Part shown: piece after piece, positions 61,276 to 64,000 of the stretch
Layout: each line of letters opens with the position of its first letter
How positions within the stretch are numbered: position 1 is the first letter of the stretch
Source of the DNA: HIMB114 sp965655605
GTDB lineage: Bacteria > Pseudomonadota > Alphaproteobacteria > Pelagibacterales > Pelagibacteraceae
Assembly (NCBI GenBank): GCA_965655605.1
Contig: CBFHHD010000001.1
Location: forward strand, 5,680-69,679
Reading direction: 5' to 3'
DNA: 64,000 nucleotides
Translations under genes and position numbers: made by a program
Notes under the pieces: generated by a model
Seen by the model: the letters and a program-made list of their open reading frames with translations, nothing else
What the model was told of the DNA's origin: nothing
Database searches by the model: none

Positions 61276-62000
61276 TGATTGCAATTGAAAATTTGTACCG
61301 CGTTTGGGTTTATTTACAAACAGAACCTTTGTTTTGGTTAACTTTAACAATTGGTGCATATTTGTTAGGTGATTTTTTGTATAAAAAATCAAACATCAAC
61401 CCGTTAGTAAATCCTGTTGCGATTAGTATATTAATTATCTCTTCCATTTTGATTATGTTTGGAATTGAGTACAGGAGATATTTTGATGGGGCGCAATTTA
61501 TTCATTTTCTATTAGGCCCAGCTACCGTATCGCTTGCTATTCCAATTTATAATCAAATCGCACTTATAAAAAAAGAAGCTGTGAGTGTTGTGGTTTCACT
61601 TCTTTTAGGAAGTGTATTTGCAATCTTTATCACTTTTTATGTAGCTAGTTTTTTCGGTTTAGAAGAAAAAATTATTTACAGCATGTTACCAAGATCGGTA
61701 ACAGCGCCCATAGCCATGGGAATTTCTGACTTAATTGGAGGGATACCCTCACTGACTGCTATTATTACCATTGGCACAGGAATTATTGGTGCTTCATTAT
61801 CAACTTTTGTTTTAGATTTTATGAAAGTAAAAGACATGACAGCAAGAGGATTTGCCATTGGTTTAGCAAGTCATGGTATTGGTACGGCAAGAGCAATGAG
61901 CAGAAATAAAAAAGCAGGCATATTTGCAGCGTTAGCCTTAGCTTTAAGTGGAGTGGCCACGTCAATTATTATTCCAATTATATTCAGGTTTTTTATTTAG
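61275..62000 (+). CDS. lrgB: LrgB/CidB family membrane protein
   Basis: A 241-residue protein with about seven helices; FLLGPATVSLAIPIYNQIAL near 77, RSVTAPIAMGISDLIGGIPS near 140 and FAIGLASHGIGTARAM near 195 are diagnostic LrgB motifs. In other organisms LrgAB transports pyruvate or affects autolysis; in this organism either may hold. It is convergent with the uracil-DNA glycosylase gene, overlapping its end by eight bases. Confidence 0.92.
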   Translation: MIAIENLYRVWVYLQTEPLFWLTLTIGAYLLGDFLYKKSNINPLVNPVAISILIISSILIMFGIEYRRYFDGAQFIHFLLGPATVSLAIPIYNQIALIKKEAVSVVVSLLLGSVFAIFITFYVASFFGLEEKIIYSMLPRSVTAPIAMGISDLIGGIPSLTAIITIGTGIIGASLSTFVLDFMKVKDMTARGFAIGLASHGIGTARAMSRNKKAGIFAALALALSGVATSIIIPIIFRFFI

Positions 62001-62667
62001 ATATTTTTTGAACCGATTTAAATAAGGCTGTCATTTTTTTTACATTAATTCTTCCCGTATTCACATTTCTTGGTGATGGATGGTAGCAGCCTACAAGATT
62101 TATGCCATTAATTTTATATTTAGCACCGTGACCAAATTTAAATGACCCTGAAATATCATAATTATCTTTAAAAAATTTAATACAGGTATCAAAAGCAATT
62201 TTTCCAAGTGCTACAATTGTTTTTTTTGACTTTAAAAAATTAAGCTCTTGTTCAAAAAAAACAGAACAGTTTTTCAATTCAGTTTTAGTGGGTTTGTCCT
62301 GTGGCGGTACGCATTTCAAAGCTAAAGTAATAAAAAGATTTTTTAATTTTAATCCATCATTTTTATGCTCTGATGTTGGTTGGTTTGAAAAACCTGATTT
62401 GTAAAGACAGTTAAATAAAAAATCTGAAGATTTATCTCCTGTAAACACTCTACCCGTTCTGGTGGCTCCATGTGCTGCGGGAGCTAATCCAATCATTATC
62501 ACTTTAGCGTTTAAGTCACCAAAACCTGCAACTGGTTTGTTCCAATAAGTTTGATCTTGATAGGATTTCCTTTTTTCTTTTGATATCTTTTCTCTAAAGT
62601 TTGTAAGCCTTTTGCACTTTTTGCAAGAGTGAACTTTTTCTTGAAAAATTAATATTTTTTTATTCAT
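61993..62667 (-). CDS. Family 5 (UdgB-type) uracil-DNA glycosylase
   Basis: A 224-residue DNA repair enzyme. Motif A is GLAPAAHGATRTGRVFTGD, motif B GCYHPSPRNVNTGR, both characteristic of type 5 UDG, which can also remove hypoxanthine and other deaminated bases. Cysteines C16 and C19 (HSCKKCKRL), and C in LKCVPPQ and KNCSVF, form the expected 4Fe-4S cluster. It faces lrgB at its 3-prime end. Confidence 0.88.
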   Translation of the reverse strand: MNKKILIFQEKVHSCKKCKRLTNFREKISKEKRKSYQDQTYWNKPVAGFGDLNAKVIMIGLAPAAHGATRTGRVFTGDKSSDFLFNCLYKSGFSNQPTSEHKNDGLKLKNLFITLALKCVPPQDKPTKTELKNCSVFFEQELNFLKSKKTIVALGKIAFDTCIKFFKDNYDISGSFKFGHGAKYKINGINLVGCYHPSPRNVNTGRINVKKMTALFKSVQKISK

Positions 62668-62700
62668 TTAAAATTTCTACCAGATATAATTACTACTAAT

Positions 62701-62940
62701 ATGATGATGAAATTAATATATTTGGTCAAATACTTCAAACCGCCATTTAAATGGCGCGTTCCATATTTAATTTTAGTTTGCACTGTGCCTACTATCACTT
62801 TAACCCATTTTTCATGTATTGAGTATGGCATTAAGACAGGGGTGACCATCGGTTTTTTTGGATCTATTCCGATCATATGTTATGCATGTCATAAGGTTTT
62901 TATGGAACAATGGTTAGAGGAGGAAGAGGACAATGATTAG
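62701..62940 (+). CDS. Small two-helix membrane protein, unknown
   Basis: A 79-residue protein with two predicted helices (about 21-36, LILVCTVPTITLTHFS, and 44-63, IKTGVTIGFFGSIPIICYAC) and an acidic end (EQWLEEEEDND). Three ATGs in a row (62701, 62704, 62707) allow a start choice. I do not recognise the family. It overlaps the next gene by eight bases, and that gene overlaps a DCC gene, so these three form an operon. The opposite-strand frame 62664-62876 is taken to be a shadow. Confidence 0.65.
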   Translation: MMMKLIYLVKYFKPPFKWRVPYLILVCTVPTITLTHFSCIEYGIKTGVTIGFFGSIPIICYACHKVFMEQWLEEEEDND

Positions 62941-63133
62941 ACCGTTACCAATCGAGGCACTAATGTCTTATGCATTACTAGGTGCAGGAGCACTCATTGT
63001 ATTTGGAATTTTAAGTTTATTAAAAGATAATGTTGAAAAAAAACAAAGAGAACTCGACAAAAAATTAAGAAAAAAGAAGAAGAATAAAAAACAAAAGAAA
63101 CAAAAAAGAAAAGGAAAAAGAAAAAATAGATGA
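62933..63133 (+). CDS. Small membrane protein with polybasic tail, unknown
   Basis: A 66-residue protein: one membrane helix (about 12-29, YALLGAGALIVFGILSLL) and a C-terminal tail of about 32 residues made almost only of Lys and Arg (KKLRKKKKNKKQKKQKRKGK). The positive-inside rule puts this tail in the cytoplasm. It may bind acidic lipids or nucleic acid. I know no family. Overlaps the neighbours by eight and four bases. Confidence 0.65.
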   Translation: MIRPLPIEALMSYALLGAGALIVFGILSLLKDNVEKKQRELDKKLRKKKKNKKQKKQKRKGKRKNR

Positions 63134-63474
63134 GCACAAAAGTTTTTTTCAATGAGTCGTGTGGAGTTTGTAAAAAAGAAATTGATATTTATAAAAAAAT
63201 GGAAAATGATTTAAAGTGGGTTGATATTCACCAACCAGAAGCAAAAAATACCAATCTCAACGTTGATCAATTGTCTCGAAGATTGCATGTAATGGATGAA
63301 GGAAGATTATATAAAGGCGCTGAAGCTTTTTTAGTGGTTTGGTCTAAAATACCAAAATTAAATACTTTGTACAAAATTGCAAAGCTTCCAATTCTTTTTC
63401 AGCTATTCGCTTTTTTTTATGAAATCGCAGCTTATATGCTCTATCTGAAAAATAAGTTAGTTCAAAAGACCTAA
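63130..63474 (+). CDS. DCC family thiol-disulfide oxidoreductase-like protein (DUF393)
   Basis: A 114-residue protein with the DCC-type start TKVFFNESCGVCKKEIDIYK (the usual DGxCxxC here is NESCGVC), then LHVMDEGRLYKGAEAFLVVW and a C-terminal helix (FAFFYEIAAYMLYLK). Thioredoxin-like proteins of unknown target. It is the last gene of a three-gene group with two small membrane proteins, so it may act on them or at the membrane. Confidence 0.8.
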   Translation: MSTKVFFNESCGVCKKEIDIYKKMENDLKWVDIHQPEAKNTNLNVDQLSRRLHVMDEGRLYKGAEAFLVVWSKIPKLNTLYKIAKLPILFQLFAFFYEIAAYMLYLKNKLVQKT

Positions 63475-63512
63475 AAGACATTTTAAAGACATAATTCGGA
63501 TCATTTTTTAAC

Positions 63513-63531
63513 TTGATTAGTTGCTAATCAA
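63513..63531. repeat. 19-bp palindrome before the small exported peptide
   Basis: TTGATTAG-TTG-CTAATCAA, a perfect 8-bp inverted repeat ending six bases before the ATG at 63537. It may be an operator or an RNA hairpin that hides the ribosome-binding site. Confidence 0.45.
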
Positions 63532-63536
63532 TAACC

Positions 63537-63656
63537 ATGAGAAAAATTTATGTATTAACGTTTTTTGTATTTTTAGCGTCTGTATCTACTTATGTGAGCA
63601 GCTATAATAATGGTGAATTACAAAACTTAACGTCTTCTAAGCAGTATAAAAAATAG
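63537..63656 (+). CDS. Putative 39-residue exported peptide
   Basis: ATG to TAG, too short for usual gene calls. The peptide starts MRKIYVLTFFVFLASVSTYV, a hydrophobic signal/anchor, followed by a Ser/Asn/Gln-rich tail of 19 residues ending KQYKK. No family is known to me. It could be a small membrane or secreted peptide or a chance frame; the well-formed signal and a palindrome just upstream are in its favour. No clear Shine-Dalgarno. Confidence 0.4.
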   Translation: MRKIYVLTFFVFLASVSTYVSSYNNGELQNLTSSKQYKK

Positions 63657-63727
63657 TAAATCACCTAGTTTTGTAACTTTTTTTTAACTAGCAAATATAA
63701 AAATAAAGTGTATCAAGCGCACAATTT

Positions 63728-64000
63728 ATGTCTAAGCAGCTTAGAAATATAGCAATCATTGCACACGTTGATCATGGTAAGACAACGCTGATTGATAACC
63801 TCCTGAAGCAAAGTGGTTTATTTAGAGATAACCAACAAGTAGATGAAAGAGTTATGGATAGTGGTGACCTTGAGAAAGAAAGAGGAATTACTATTCTTGC
63901 AAAACCTACATCTGTTATGTGGAAAGATGTTAGGGTAAATATTATAGATACACCAGGTCACGCAGATTTTGGTGGTGAAGTGGAAAGAATTTTAGGAATG
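63728..64000 (+). CDS. typA: GTP-binding protein TypA/BipA, N-terminal part (partial)
   Basis: The first 91 codons of a translational GTPase cut by the window end. G1 AHVDHGKTTLIDNLL near residues 12-26, the G2 region RGITILAK, and G3 DTPGHADFGGEVERIL are all present; MDSGDLEKERGITI is the TypA-specific form (LepA and EF-G differ). TypA binds the 70S ribosome and helps 50S assembly at low temperature. The start is clear; TTGTAA and AATATA-like sequences upstream could be its promoter. Confidence 0.94.
   Translation, partial: MSKQLRNIAIIAHVDHGKTTLIDNLLKQSGLFRDNQQVDERVMDSGDLEKERGITILAKPTSVMWKDVRVNIIDTPGHADFGGEVERILGM

Noticed and set aside
62664..62876. Minus-strand frame of 70 codons upstream of the uracil-DNA glycosylase
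   Set aside because: It overlaps the plus-strand three-gene group almost fully; the plus frame has proper membrane helices and tight overlaps with its neighbours.
63664..63700. CTAGTT...AACTAG inverted repeat before typA as a terminator
   Set aside because: The arms are six bases, the T-run lies inside the loop and not after the stem, and typA begins just downstream.
1..64000. CRISPR arrays, insertion sequences, prophage, toxin-antitoxin or defence islands
   Set aside because: No regularly spaced repeats, transposase, integrase, phage structural genes or recognisable toxin pairs were seen.

Overview
The window looks like a 64 kb piece of a streamlined, very AT-rich alphaproteobacterium, most likely SAR11/Pelagibacterales. 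This rests on base composition, one- to four-base gene overlaps, almost no spacer DNA, alphaproteobacterial gene orders and a SAM-II-type riboswitch before metX. No marker was compared with a database, so a related AT-rich marine alphaproteobacterium is possible. Two runs of 98 N (37402-37499 and 39040-39137) show a draft scaffold. No insertion sequence, prophage, integrase, restriction system or CRISPR array was seen. Nearly everything is core metabolism or information processing.

Layout. 1-5798: end of sucD, then sucA-sucB-lpd (2-oxoglutarate dehydrogenase). 5806-8466: transaldolase-like gene and priA. 8467-13342: short structured leader and atpHAGDC (F1 ATP synthase). 13335-20392 (minus): rplU-rpmA-obgE-proB-proA-nadD-rsfS-rlmH-ctpA-rppH, with a strong promoter before rplU. 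20412-22904 (minus): metX-metW-gloB behind a promoter and riboswitch; hisC-tyrC (aromatic amino acids) run the other way. 24994-28422 (minus): argH-lptM-lysA-plsC, with lptM a short lipoprotein gene. 28443-32247: TlpA-like thioredoxin, HIG1 protein, esterase, HNH nuclease, coq7-dsbB-DedA-like genes and tRNA-Leu(CAA). 32253-38515: acyl-CoA synthetase, a 44-residue histone-H1-like protein with an elaborate upstream region, a shared terminator, and carD-fdxA-terB-helicase. 38604-44190: gap-broken NlpC/P60 and transporter genes, zinc-ribbon protein, TauE, EF-hand protein, AmpG-like permease, cytochrome c. 44271-52668: kdsB-pheA, SRP RNA, dnaX-ybaB-recR-def-fmt-truA and acetoacetyl-CoA synthetase. 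52672-58596 (minus): rpmH-rnpA-yidD-yidC-argB-HAD-dapD-dapE. 58672-64000: VTT membrane protein, FAH-family enzyme, sodB, lrgAB, uracil-DNA glycosylase, three small genes ending in a DCC protein, a tiny secreted peptide and the start of typA.

Together the genes cover the TCA cycle and ATP synthesis, lysine, arginine, proline, methionine and aromatic amino acid synthesis, translation start and maturation, and membrane protein insertion. The best leads for something little described are regulatory. They are the repeat- and hairpin-rich region before the 44-residue basic protein, beside a CarD with a similar lysine-rich tail; a hairpin between the metX Shine-Dalgarno and its ATG; and an acyl-CoA synthetase that starts five bases after a tRNA. 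I found no new multi-gene defence or mobile system.
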